Position numbers and translations under genes: made by a program
The notes under the pieces: generated by a model
Seen by the model: the letters and a program-made list of their open reading frames with translations, nothing else
Told to the model about the DNA's origin: nothing
Database searches by the model: none
Part shown: positions 43,010 to 51,725 of the stretch, one piece after another
How positions within the stretch are numbered: position 1 is the first letter of the stretch
Layout: each line of letters starts with the position of its first letter
NCBI GenBank assembly: GCA_963575745.1
Contig: CAUYUJ010001356.1
Span: 1-64,000 of the forward strand
DNA length: 64,000 bases
Reading direction: 5' to 3'
Source of the DNA: Prorocentrum cordatum
Taxonomy: Eukaryota > Sar > Dinophyceae > Prorocentrales > Prorocentraceae

Positions 43010-45312
43010 GGGTGAGATCGAAGTGGAACGGAAAGCCCCCCACCGGGAAATCGGTTACGTTTTCGTGTTCGTGCCGTGCGTGCGGGCGAGGCGAAGCTGC
43101 GTGGGCGGGCGAGAGGAAAGTCTCATGTGACTGCGCGGTGTCCCGCCGGTATCCCGCTGGTGTTCCGCTGGTGTCCCGCCGGTGTCCCGTCGTAGCTGGG
43201 CCGCGGCCGGACCGAAAGGTTCTCCGCCCGGCAACCGGTGCCGCGCGGGGTCCCGCCGGTGTCCCGCTGGTGTCCCGCTGGTGTCCCGCCGGTGTCCCGT
43301 CGTTGCCCCGTGGTGTCCCGTGGTGAGATCGACAGTGAGATCGATAATGAGATCGATAGTGAGATCGATAATGAGACCGATAGTGAGATCGAGAGCGAGA
43401 TCTATAGCGAGATATCGATAGTGAGATCTATAGTGTGAGATCGATCGAGTGGGATCGATAGCGAGATCGATAGTGTAATCGATAGTGATATGAATAGTGA
43501 GATCGAAAGCGAGACCGAGTGATGTCGATAGGGAGATCGATAGTGGGATCGATAGCGAGATCCAGAATGAGATCGACACTGAAATCGATCGAGTGAGATC
43601 GATAGTGAGATCGATAGTGAGATCGATCGAGTGAGATCGATAGTGAGATCGATTGTGGGATCGATGGTGAGAGCAATGGTGGGATCGATAGTGAGATGGA
43701 CCAAGATCGATAGTGAGGTCGATAGTGAGATCGATAGTGGTATCGATAGTGAGATCGGTCGATAGTGGGATCGATATTGAGATCGATAGTGAGATCGACA
43801 GTGACATCGATCGAGTGAGATCGATAGTAAGATCGATCGAGTGAGATCGATAGTACGGTCGATAGCGAGATCGATCGTGGGATCGATAGAGAGATCGATA
43901 GTGAGATGGACCATGAGATCGTTAGTGAGACCGATAGTAAGATCGATAGTGGTATCGATAGTGAGATCGATCGATAGTGGGATCGATATTGAGATGAATA
44001 TATTGTGAGATCGATTGTGAGATCAATCGAGTGAGATCGATAGTGAGGTCGATAGTGGGATCGAAAGTGAGATCGATCGAGTGAGATCGAGAGTGAAATC
44101 GATCGAGTGAGATCGATTGTGAAATCGATTGTGGGATCGATAGTGAGATCGATTGAGTGAGACGTTGGTTTCTCCTCCCCCCCTCACCTCCTTTATCACC
44201 CGAAGGGTGGTCGTATAGGTATATAGATAGATAGATAGATAGATAGATAAATATACAGATCTATATAAATCTACTATACGACCACACTTCGGGTGCTAAG
44301 GAGGGTGTGGAGGGGGGGAGGGGGGGGGAACCAACATCTGACTCAATCGATCTCACTATCGATCTCACTCAACGGGACACCACGGGACACTTGTCGATCT
44401 CACTATCGATCTCATTCAACGGGACACCACGGGACACCTCTCGATCTCACGATCGGTCTCACTATCGATCTCACTCAACGGGACACCATAGGACACCACG
44501 GGACACCCCGGGCACATCTCTCGATCTCACTATCGGTCTCACTATCGATCTCACTATCGATCTCACTCAACGGGACACCATAGGACACCACGAGACACAA
44601 CGGGACACCACGGGCCCCCTCGGGACACCCCAGCGATCTCACGATCGATCTCACTATCGATCTCACTCAACGGGACACCACGGGACACAACGGGACACCT
44701 GTCGTTCTCACCATCGATCTCACTTTTTGGGACACCACGGGACACCTCGAGGCACCACATCGATCTGAGTATCGATCTCACTATCTAAATCACTATCGAT
44801 CTCACTCAACAAGACACCACGAGACACCACGGAACACCTGTCGATCTCACTATCGATCTCACTATCGATCTCACTTTTCGGGACACCACGGGACACCTCG
44901 GGGCACCACATCGATCTCAGTATCGATCTCAATATCGATCTCACTATCGATCTCACTTTTTGGGACACCACGGGAAACCGCGGGACACCGCGAGCCAACG
45001 CCGGACGGACGGCGGACGGGCGGGCGGGGGAGAATCATGTGTCTTGACTTCGCACTAACAGCGGCGGACATCACGGGACACCACGGGACACCACGGGACA
45101 CCACAGGACACCGCGGGACACCGCGAGCCACCGCCGGACGGGCGGGCAGGAGGGGGAGAATCAGTTGTCTTGACTTCACCGTAGTAACGGCTGGTTCATT
45201 CCTCTCGCGTGCCCACGCAGCTTCGCCTCGCCCGCACGCACGACACGAACGAAACGAAACGATTGCCAGGTTGGGGGTCTCCGTTCCGCTGCGATCTCAC
45301 CCCCAACCTCCG
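43010..45312. repeat. ~2.3-kb imperfect palindrome of minisatellites
   Basis: The left arm consists of a ~110-bp end block (43010-43120), GGTGTCCCGC(T/C) units (43137-43325), then GAGATCGATAGT units (43325-44165). The right arm has the complement in mirrored order: ATCTCACTATCG units mixed with GGGACACCAC units (44338-45120), then the end block inverted (about 45185-45310). The centre is a tighter inverted repeat, CACCCGAAG..GTGGTCGTATAG (about 44198-44219) against CTATACGACCACACTTCGGGTG (about 44273-44300), around a GATA tract. No protein is encoded. Confidence 0.8.
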
Positions 45313-45912
45313 ATAGAGAGATAGACAGAGATCTACATATAGAATACGTTCCCCAATTAGTGCTTGCACTGGAGGGGTCCTAGCGGAGATCGAAAGATTT
45401 GGCGAAACATTCCCGCCGATTTTGGTGGTGAGCTAGATTCCCGAATTCCGGGTTCCAGGTTCCCGGATTCCTGGTTCCGGGTTCCGGGCCGATTTCGGTG
45501 GCTGGCGTGGTTCCCGGGTTCCCGGGTTCCTGGTCGATTTTCTTATCGATCGGTCCCACCATCGATCTCATTACCCACCTCTATCGATCTCACCATCGAT
45601 CTCATTATCGATCGCACTACCGATCTCATCGACGATATCACTGTAGATCGCACGAGCGATCTCGCGATCGAGATCATTGAATCGACTTCATTCTCGGTCT
45701 CACGATCGACCTTACAGTCGTCCTCTCTATCGATTCCACAATCGATCTCACTATCGATCTCACAATCGATCTCAAGATCCAGATTACAAATGTTCATACC
45801 ATCCACTGATTGGGGTTTCTCTCTGGTGTAATGAATATTCATATCCATTGGTTGATTGATTGATCGACTGATGAATATATATAAATACATATATATGTAT
45901 ATATATATATAT
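45313..45912. other. Gene-free spacer with repeat tracts
   Basis: It has TTCCCGG(A/G)TTCC units at 45425-45530, more ATCGATCTCA(C/T) units at 45540-45780, and an AT/ATGT tract at 45870-45912 into which the DIRS-like element is inserted. Confidence 0.7.
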
Positions 45913-46190
45913 ATCTCGTTTTGGTCGCGCATTCGCCACTGGTTAAGATCTCGCAGCTGTGCCAGACAGCTGTGTTGAGGTTTTAACGCAGCGGGGCCCC
46001 CCGCTACTCGCACCACCCTCGCGCTCCCAGGACACGTGAGAGTTCGAGCCAGACCGATACCACGAGGATCTCGGCGCCCGAACCACGGACCCACGGAGCG
46101 GCCCAGGGGTCCCAAGGCCGAGGGCACGGTACAAGCGGGGGGCCCGCCACCGAAGGAAAAAACTCTCCAGGGTGGCCGCCGCGGCCTCTC
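45913..46190 (-). repeat. Terminal repeat B2
   Basis: 278 bp, a direct copy of 46301-46578, differing by about three substitutions (seen between 46055 and 46075). It forms the 3' end of the element in coding orientation and is separated from A2 by 28 bp. Confidence 0.92.
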
Positions 46191-46218
46191 TCCTACTTGC
46201 TCGGGTGGTGTGGGATGG

Positions 46219-46302
46219 CAGAGCAAGAAAGCTGCGAGATAAGATCGGCGATTTCTGCGGGACCCCCGAGATACCCCAATGACCTGTAGTCATAAGTCTG
46301 AT
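46219..46302 (-). repeat. Terminal repeat A2
   Basis: 84 bp, identical by eye to 53243-53326. Its edge overlaps B1 by the two bases AT. Confidence 0.93.
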
Positions 46303-46578
46303 CTCGTTTTGGTCGCGCATTCGCCACTGGTTAAGATCTCGCAGCTGTGCCAGACAGCTGTGTTGAGGTTTTAACGCAGCGGGGCCCCCCGCTACTCGCA
46401 CCACCCTCGCGCTCCCAGGACACGTGAGAGTTCGAGCCAGATCGATACCTCGAGGGTCTCGGCGCCCGAACCACGGACCCACGGAGCGGCCCAGGGGTCC
46501 CAAGGCCGAGGGCACGGTACAAGCGGGGGGCCCGCCACCGAAGGAAAAAACTCTCCAGGGTGGCCGCCGCGGCCTCTC
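46301..46578 (-). repeat. Terminal repeat B1
   Basis: 278 bp, beginning 13 bp after the ORF3 stop in coding orientation. Direct copy of B2. Confidence 0.92.
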
Positions 46579-46590
46579 CATACACACCTT

Positions 46591-48120
46591 TTACTGGCTA
46601 TAGCCGAAATTCAGTAGCATTAGGCCAAGCTGACCCAATATATCTTTCGAGAGCTGGTTCATTGAGACATCCACGAGGTCGGCGACAGCCTCCTCGATAT
46701 ACACACGTGCAGAAGTCACGGCACTCCACCTCCCACGCTGCATTGTGCGCTCGAGATTGGCGCCCAAAAGAAAGTCATGGCAGGCGCCTCCTCGCCTGAA
46801 GCTGTACCAGGACCAGCGCGCAGGCGGGATCGAGGCGACAGCGAGGAGCGACTTCAGGGGCCGCTGGAGCTGCACGCACGTGCACGGGCACAGATGGTCC
46901 GTGGGCTGGGCGCGCTCCGCAGCCACCCGCAGCAAGTTCACTGCGACGGGCGTTCGCACCACAACGAACTGCACTTTGCCAGTCCTGACGCCCATCTTCG
47001 TTTCCGACAGGCGCAGTATGACGCCGCCCTCGGCGAACGTGATATCATCATATGTAAGATCACGCAGCTCTTTGGTCCGAAGCATCGCATCAAACGTGAC
47101 GAGGACCAGGGCAGCCAACAGAGGCTGGCCGACCGAGACTGCAGCACCTGCAAGCCCGAGCGCCATCTCGGGGCTGGCCGGATAGGCGCGATTGATGGGC
47201 GCCAGCTTCTGCCACGTCTTGACCAGGGACCACGCAAAGGGCAGGGCCGTGCGGAGCTCGGGGGCGAAGAAGAGGTAACCGGCGAGTGCATAGCGCCCAT
47301 GGCTGAGCGTGCCCTCGTTCGCCCACTGGTCCTCGACGTAGGCGCCCAGCGCGCTGTCTGCCTCGGCCGAGCTGTTCAGCGGGAAGCCACCCTCGATGGC
47401 GAAGGCGAGGAACTCCGCGACGGCGATACGGTACCTCTTGAGCGTGACCGCCCTGACCCTGAGATCAGAGAGCCTCTGGGAGTCTCGCAACCGCTGGAGC
47501 CTCTGAGCTTGCGGCGAGAGCCTCTTAGCTGCCACGCCTTTCGGGATGGCGCGTCGGCGGGGTTGTCCTCCGACGCGATGTAGCCAAGCATGACGTAGCA
47601 GCCTGTCGCCCAGCACAAGGCCCCCCAGCGCTTGACGTGCATCCGCAGGACCCTGCTGCTGCTGCGGCCCTTGGTCAGCACCGAAGCGGCGACTTGGCTG
47701 TCGATCAGGTGTAGCATGCGCCTGGGGCGGCCCGTGCCCGACCGCAGCCTCCACTTGATGGTGTTCACGGCCGCCTGGATCTCGAGGGCGTTGATGTGCT
47801 TCCCGATCCCAGCACGCCAACGGTAACTTGAGATCACCTTCCACGTCCAAACGTTGGGCTCGAGCGACACGCGCGGCCACGCGCGGTGCCGGAACGGGAG
47901 GTGCACGTCCAAGCGCACGTCCGTGCCCCCTCTCTCTGCGATAGACAGGTAGTGCCGCACGAGCTGCTCCGCCTCGGGCTCGTACTGGTAGTCGTCGCCC
48001 TGGTGGTAGACCGCGCTGTCGTTCCACGGGGCCCTGCACTTGCCCGTGTGGCACAGAGCATGGGGCTCCCACAGCTGTGGCTGGAACTCGTCGGCGACCA
48101 GGGAGTGCTGCAGCAGCCAT
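46591..48120 (-). CDS. Tyrosine recombinase (DIRS-like ORF3)
   Basis: Catalyses insertion of circular cDNA into the genome. The frame is open from 48120, but recombinase-like sequence starts only near 47560 (AIPKGVAAKRLS); the first ~180 residues are antiparallel to ORF2 codons and probably untranslated. Visible features: an N-terminal SAM-like region (LKRYRIAVAEFLAFAIEGG), box I Arg in AMLRTKELRDL (Arg348), WYSFRRGGACHDF with Arg442, and GRWSAVTSARVYIEE with nucleophile Tyr474. Box II usually reads H-x-x-R, but here it is Tyr439-S-F-Arg442; this may be a family variant and is not necessarily inactivating. It overlaps ORF2 by about 150 nt in a different frame. Its true start, or a frameshift from ORF2, is unresolved. 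The stop is at 46591, just before B1. Confidence 0.88.
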   Translation of the reverse strand: MAAAALPGRRRVPATAVGAPCSVPHGQVQGPVERQRGLPPGRRLPVRARGGAARAALPVYRRERGHGRALGRAPPVPAPRVAARVARAQRLDVEGDLKLPLACWDREAHQRPRDPGGREHHQVEAAVGHGPPQAHATPDRQPSRRFGADQGPQQQQGPADARQALGGLVLGDRLLRHAWLHRVGGQPRRRAIPKGVAAKRLSPQAQRLQRLRDSQRLSDLRVRAVTLKRYRIAVAEFLAFAIEGGFPLNSSAEADSALGAYVEDQWANEGTLSHGRYALAGYLFFAPELRTALPFAWSLVKTWQKLAPINRAYPASPEMALGLAGAAVSVGQPLLAALVLVTFDAMLRTKELRDLTYDDITFAEGGVILRLSETKMGVRTGKVQFVVVRTPVAVNLLRVAAERAQPTDHLCPCTCVQLQRPLKSLLAVASIPPARWSWYSFRRGGACHDFLLGANLERTMQRGRWSAVTSARVYIEEAVADLVDVSMNQLSKDILGQLGLMLLNFGYSQ

Positions 48121-51100
48121 GAGACCGCATAGACTGAGAAGCTATTCCCAAGCAGGAAGCAGCGCGTGGTCTCGAGGCTCGAGCCAGACCCGTCTTTTAC
48201 GGCACACTCGGTGTATCCTCGATCGAACCCCAAGAGGACCTCTCTCTCTTCTGCCGACGGGGGGCGGAGCTCCATGGTGGCCTCATGCTGGAGTAGGCAG
48301 GCGTTCTCGTAAAGGCCGACGTGGTAACGATGATCGTCCTTTTTCCAACGAGCCTTCGCTTCGGGGCTGGCCCGAGCAATTCCAGCAGGTCGAGTAGGCT
48401 GTAACAAAGAGGGCCTAGCACAGACTAGCGTCGGCACAGGCAGCGAGCCACCATTCCAGATCCAGCCAGGGGAGGTCCAGGGCAGCTCCACGCGCGCCGC
48501 GCCGTCGGAGATGACATCGACGAAGTGCCCCCTGTCCTGGTAGCTATAGCCCTTGCACGGCAGCAACCGCCACGAGAGCCAGTACAACCGCGGCCTTCTG
48601 TTGGGGACCAGGCAACTGCTGCAGAACCGATATGGTGTGACCTGGAGCTCGCTAGAGATGCGCTCGATGTCCTCGAGTGGCATGGAGGCGACGTTCTCGA
48701 TGAGGGAGCGGACCTTCCCAGGGAACGCGGCGTTCAGCAGCCCCAGGATTCGCGGTATCTCGCGAAAGAGTGCGCTCTTCTGGCCCTCGAGCCCCCTCCT
48801 GCCGAACATCAGCCTCGACAGGTCTTGGCATGGACTGCCGGCGCCACAGTAGACCACGTCGACAATCCCGCCGAAGAGCTGGACCAGCTTGTCAATGTGT
48901 TGAGTCCCAACGTCTTTGATGTTCCCCCAGTCGATGAGGCCGGGCCACCTCTTCCTGACGACCCTGCGCGCGCTGGGGTCAACCTCCGACGAGACGTAGC
49001 CAATGATTTTCGTGCGGAGCCTTGAGAGCGAGACGATCATGCCCCCGATGCCGTCGAACAGCCCTATGACCAGGACAGCAGGTATCCTATCCCCAGCAGG
49101 GGGCGGCAAACCAGGGTTCCTCGACTCCCACGCTCGCCAAAGCGACGCCTCCCCCAGCAGCAGACGGCCCGCCATGAGGTGTTGCCTGCCCTCCTGGCCT
49201 GCAGCGGCAGCAGCCGTCAGCTTCGAGAGGGCCTCGGGGCACAGCCTCAGCGACGTGCAGGCGCCTCCACCATCCTCCGAGGCGTCAGAGCAGGTAACCC
49301 TCGCATCGACCTCCGCGCGAAGGTCCGTGAAAGCAAGCGGGAGGAGGCCCACGCCGCTGAGGATCTCCTCGGTCATCTCCGAGTTGACCCAGCCAGAGTG
49401 AGTGCCATCCGCGAACTTCCAGACCTCGTTGAGGATGCAAAAGAGGACGCGCCTGAACTCCAAAGCCCTGACGAGCTTGCCCAGGAGCACGAGCATGGTC
49501 TTCCAGTAGACCCAGTCCTTGGTCACCAGCAGGGCCCCCAAGAGCATGGTCTCGAAGAGCTTCATGAGAGGTACCGAGACGCGCCCGCGCAGACCATCCA
49601 CGAGCACGCCCATCCTCTCGACCTTCGTCTCCCCGAGGTGGGCCTTGTGTTCGGCCCAGGCCACGCCGTTGCGCTGGTAGGAAGCCCTCTGTTGCTCCTG
49701 GTAAGCAGAGCCGACGCCGACCTCCCCCTCGGTGTCGTTCACGATCCTGGGGGCATCGAAGTCGTCGATGAAGAACTGGTACCAAGACCTGCAACCGCCC
49801 ACCTGAGCAATGGGAAGAGGCTTGTCCCTCCTCCACTCATCGACTTCAGGCAGGCCCGCTCCAGCGGGGGGAGGGCGCAGGCCCAGGCGTCTATGAAGGT
49901 GTTGGAATAACGTGACGGCCAGCAGCCAGCCCATCGGTATAACGGCTGAACACACATGCACCGTCTTCAGATCTGGGCGGCCCACAAGGCGGCCGGGGAC
50001 GCGGCCCTTCAATGTCGTGAAGCTGCGCCAGGCCCGCGGGATCTTCCAGACAAAGAAGGCGCCCTGCTGGTCGTCACCCGACCAGAGCAAGACGCGCTGG
50101 CCCTCCAACACCACCGTAACCCAAGAGGTCGAGGCCGTCAGCGTCGACAGGTCCTGGGTCATGATCTTCAGGTAACTATTCGCTGGCACCATGTTCATGA
50201 TGAAGCGGCACTGCCTCTGCTCACCAGCCTCGGGCACGCCCCTTTTCTCAACTGCGAAGGCGCCGTTGAGCACGGGGGCGCCGTCAGCCCGAAAGATCTG
50301 CTCGTCCTCTATGGCCTCTACGATCCCGAGCGAGTACAAGTGGCCAACGATCCTCGCCCACTCCGCAGGCGAGTCGACCAGCAGCCTCGCCTTCGGAACC
50401 TCAGAAGGCCACTGGGCACGTGGCAGGAGGGCCACCGACGGGTCGTCCAACCAGGTGAGCACCTCAGGGCTGACGTGAGCACGAGGGTCCAGCCGGCCAG
50501 CGACATCAGCTGCTGGTAGGCCAGGTCGTAGTTCTCCCAGCCTAAGGGGCAGCGCACGCGTGCCACTGTCGATGTCGTAAGCGCTGGGCGCCCGCGTCGA
50601 GATCTCACTAAGGAGGGGCAGCTGACACCTGCCAAGGTCGCCCCCGAGGAAATACGAGACAGCCTCCCTCATAACCTCGACGGCGTTGGCCTGAGCGGCG
50701 GAGTAGTGCGAGTGGTGGCCCCACGCCTCCTCCCCGCACGTGCCCGCATACTGGTAGTTCGTAAGCATAACCTGGATGAAGACCCACAGTTCGGCAGCGA
50801 CAGCGCAAGCAGAAGGCCCATCAAAATCGGGTCCAGGTTCACCCGAAGTCCCCGCCGCTGACCCCCTCGACGTACCCTTCCAGGCCCTGGCACTGTCCAA
50901 TGATGGAGCAGCAAGAGGCAGCACATCACGAAACCTCTGCCCCTGCTGCTGCGGTGAATGCGCGCGGTGAAGAAAACCCCGACAGAACCTGCCCAGCCTG
51001 CCAGGGTGTGTGAACATAGCATCTATCAGCCAGAGCGCGAAGGTGAGCGGGGTCATGCCATCCTCGAGGGCCGCAGCAAGCCTGGACTTCCAGGCCCTCA

Positions 51101-51725
51101 GGTCGGACATGCTAGTGAGCGTCCAAGGCCAGCTCGCTCCGCCGCTGGCACACGACGAATTAGCCTCGGTGGCATATGTCACCGCCGAGGTGCCGCCCAT
51201 GGAGCGGCAGTCTTCTGCTTGGCGGCCTGGTTCTGCGAGCCCTCGCCCTCCAGGATGACCTTGCGAGCACCGCCCTGCACTGGCGGCGCCTGCCTCTTGG
51301 GGCCGTCGCCCCGCATGAGCAGCGCCAGGCGCTGCCGGTACTTGCCCTGCGTCTCGCCGTCCTTCTTGGGGTTCTGCAGCTTCAATTCCTTGAAAGTCCT
51401 GGAGGGCCTGTCCGTCGTCGGGGGGCGTGGAGGCTGGCGACTCGCGCCCGCCACCTCTGCAGTGCGAGCCGCCTCCTGAAAACCCCGACCTCCAGCTGGC
51501 CCACCAGTCGTCCCGTCGCTGGGGTGGCCTGCAGGGGTCGCTCCCATGCTGGGTGGAGCGGACCCCCGGCCGAGTCCCTAGCCGACAGGCTTGAGCTTCC
51601 CCGCGAGCTCGGCGAGCTTCAATTCGCCGTACTCGATCTTCCTCAGAAGCTCCTCCTCCTCGATATTGATGGCAGCCATGTCGGCATCGGGAGGGATGAG
51701 CTCCAGCCAGCGTGCGCTCCTCCAA
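47376..51725 (-). CDS. Polyprotein: RT, RNase H and C5-cytosine methyltransferase (DIRS-like ORF2)
   Basis: Copies element RNA into DNA and can probably methylate cytosine. Up to 1449 residues; Met176 (51200) is a plausible start, since codons 1-175 overlap other coding frames. RT: motif A SGDDQQGAFF (Asp552), motif B IPMGW (597-600), motif C FFIDDFD (Asp654-Asp655). RNase H: CSDASEDG (Asp814), NALEIQAAV (Glu1315), LIDSQVA (Asp1342), NPADAPSR (Asp1391). Methyltransferase between Asp814 and Glu1315: motif I IGLFDGIGGM (~888-895), motif IV GAGSPCQDLS (catalytic Cys966), ENV (1010-1012), RRPRLY (1043-1048), GNS (1193-1195). The RLMFGRRGLEGQ and ENVASM contexts resemble DNMT3. All key residues are present. 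Typical DIRS elements carry an adenine-type methyltransferase domain, so the C5 type is notable. Confidence 0.93.
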   Translation of the reverse strand: MEERTLAGAHPSRCRHGCHQYRGGGASEEDRVRRIEARRARGEAQACRLGTRPGVRSTQHGSDPCRPPQRRDDWWASWRSGFSGGGSHCRGGGRESPASTPPDDGQALQDFQGIEAAEPQEGRRDAGQVPAAPGAAHAGRRPQEAGAASAGRCSQGHPGGRGLAEPGRQAEDCRSMGGTSAVTYATEANSSCASGGASWPWTLTSMSDLRAWKSRLAAALEDGMTPLTFALWLIDAMFTHPGRLGRFCRGFLHRAHSPQQQGQRFRDVLPLAAPSLDSARAWKGTSRGSAAGTSGEPGPDFDGPSACAVAAELWVFIQVMLTNYQYAGTCGEEAWGHHSHYSAAQANAVEVMREAVSYFLGGDLGRCQLPLLSEISTRAPSAYDIDSGTRALPLRLGELRPGLPAADVAGRLDPRAHVSPEVLTWLDDPSVALLPRAQWPSEVPKARLLVDSPAEWARIVGHLYSLGIVEAIEDEQIFRADGAPVLNGAFAVEKRGVPEAGEQRQCRFIMNMVPANSYLKIMTQDLSTLTASTSWVTVVLEGQRVLLWSGDDQQGAFFVWKIPRAWRSFTTLKGRVPGRLVGRPDLKTVHVCSAVIPMGWLLAVTLFQHLHRRLGLRPPPAGAGLPEVDEWRRDKPLPIAQVGGCRSWYQFFIDDFDAPRIVNDTEGEVGVGSAYQEQQRASYQRNGVAWAEHKAHLGETKVERMGVLVDGLRGRVSVPLMKLFETMLLGALLVTKDWVYWKTMLVLLGKLVRALEFRRVLFCILNEVWKFADGTHSGWVNSEMTEEILSGVGLLPLAFTDLRAEVDARVTCSDASEDGGGACTSLRLCPEALSKLTAAAAAGQEGRQHLMAGRLLLGEASLWRAWESRNPGLPPPAGDRIPAVLVIGLFDGIGGMIVSLSRLRTKIIGYVSSEVDPSARRVVRKRWPGLIDWGNIKDVGTQHIDKLVQLFGGIVDVVYCGAGSPCQDLSRLMFGRRGLEGQKSALFREIPRILGLLNAAFPGKVRSLIENVASMPLEDIERISSELQVTPYRFCSSCLVPNRRPRLYWLSWRLLPCKGYSYQDRGHFVDVISDGAARVELPWTSPGWIWNGGSLPVPTLVCARPSLLQPTRPAGIARASPEAKARWKKDDHRYHVGLYENACLLQHEATMELRPPSAEEREVLLGFDRGYTECAVKDGSGSSLETTRCFLLGNSFSVYAVSWLLQHSLVADEFQPQLWEPHALCHTGKCRAPWNDSAVYHQGDDYQYEPEAEQLVRHYLSIAERGGTDVRLDVHLPFRHRAWPRVSLEPNVWTWKVISSYRWRAGIGKHINALEIQAAVNTIKWRLRSGTGRPRRMLHLIDSQVAASVLTKGRSSSRVLRMHVKRWGALCWATGCYVMLGYIASEDNPADAPSRKAWQLRGSRRKLRGSSGCETPRGSLISGSGRSRSRGTVSPSRSSSPSPSRVASR
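51179..51547 (-). CDS. Possible Lys/Gln-rich linker frame between ORF1 and ORF2
   Basis: It lies in the same frame as ORF1, 30 bp after its stop. It encodes a hydrophilic peptide (TFKELKLQNPKKDGETQGK, RQRLALLMRGDGPKRQAPP). The composition looks more protein-like than the overlapping ORF2 frame, whose first convincing residues appear near 51170. Its stop (51179) overlaps the candidate ORF2 start at 51200 by about 20 nt, as in termination-reinitiation. Whether it is made alone, as readthrough of ORF1, or fused to ORF2 by frameshift is unknown. Confidence 0.45.
   Translation of the reverse strand: MGATPAGHPSDGTTGGPAGGRGFQEAARTAEVAGASRQPPRPPTTDRPSRTFKELKLQNPKKDGETQGKYRQRLALLMRGDGPKRQAPPVQGGARKVILEGEGSQNQAAKQKTAAPWAAPRR

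Noticed and set aside
46591-47600. Plus-strand frames opposite the recombinase gene (for example 46777-47583) as genes
   Set aside because: They are shadows of the minus-strand ORF3, whose motifs are unambiguous.
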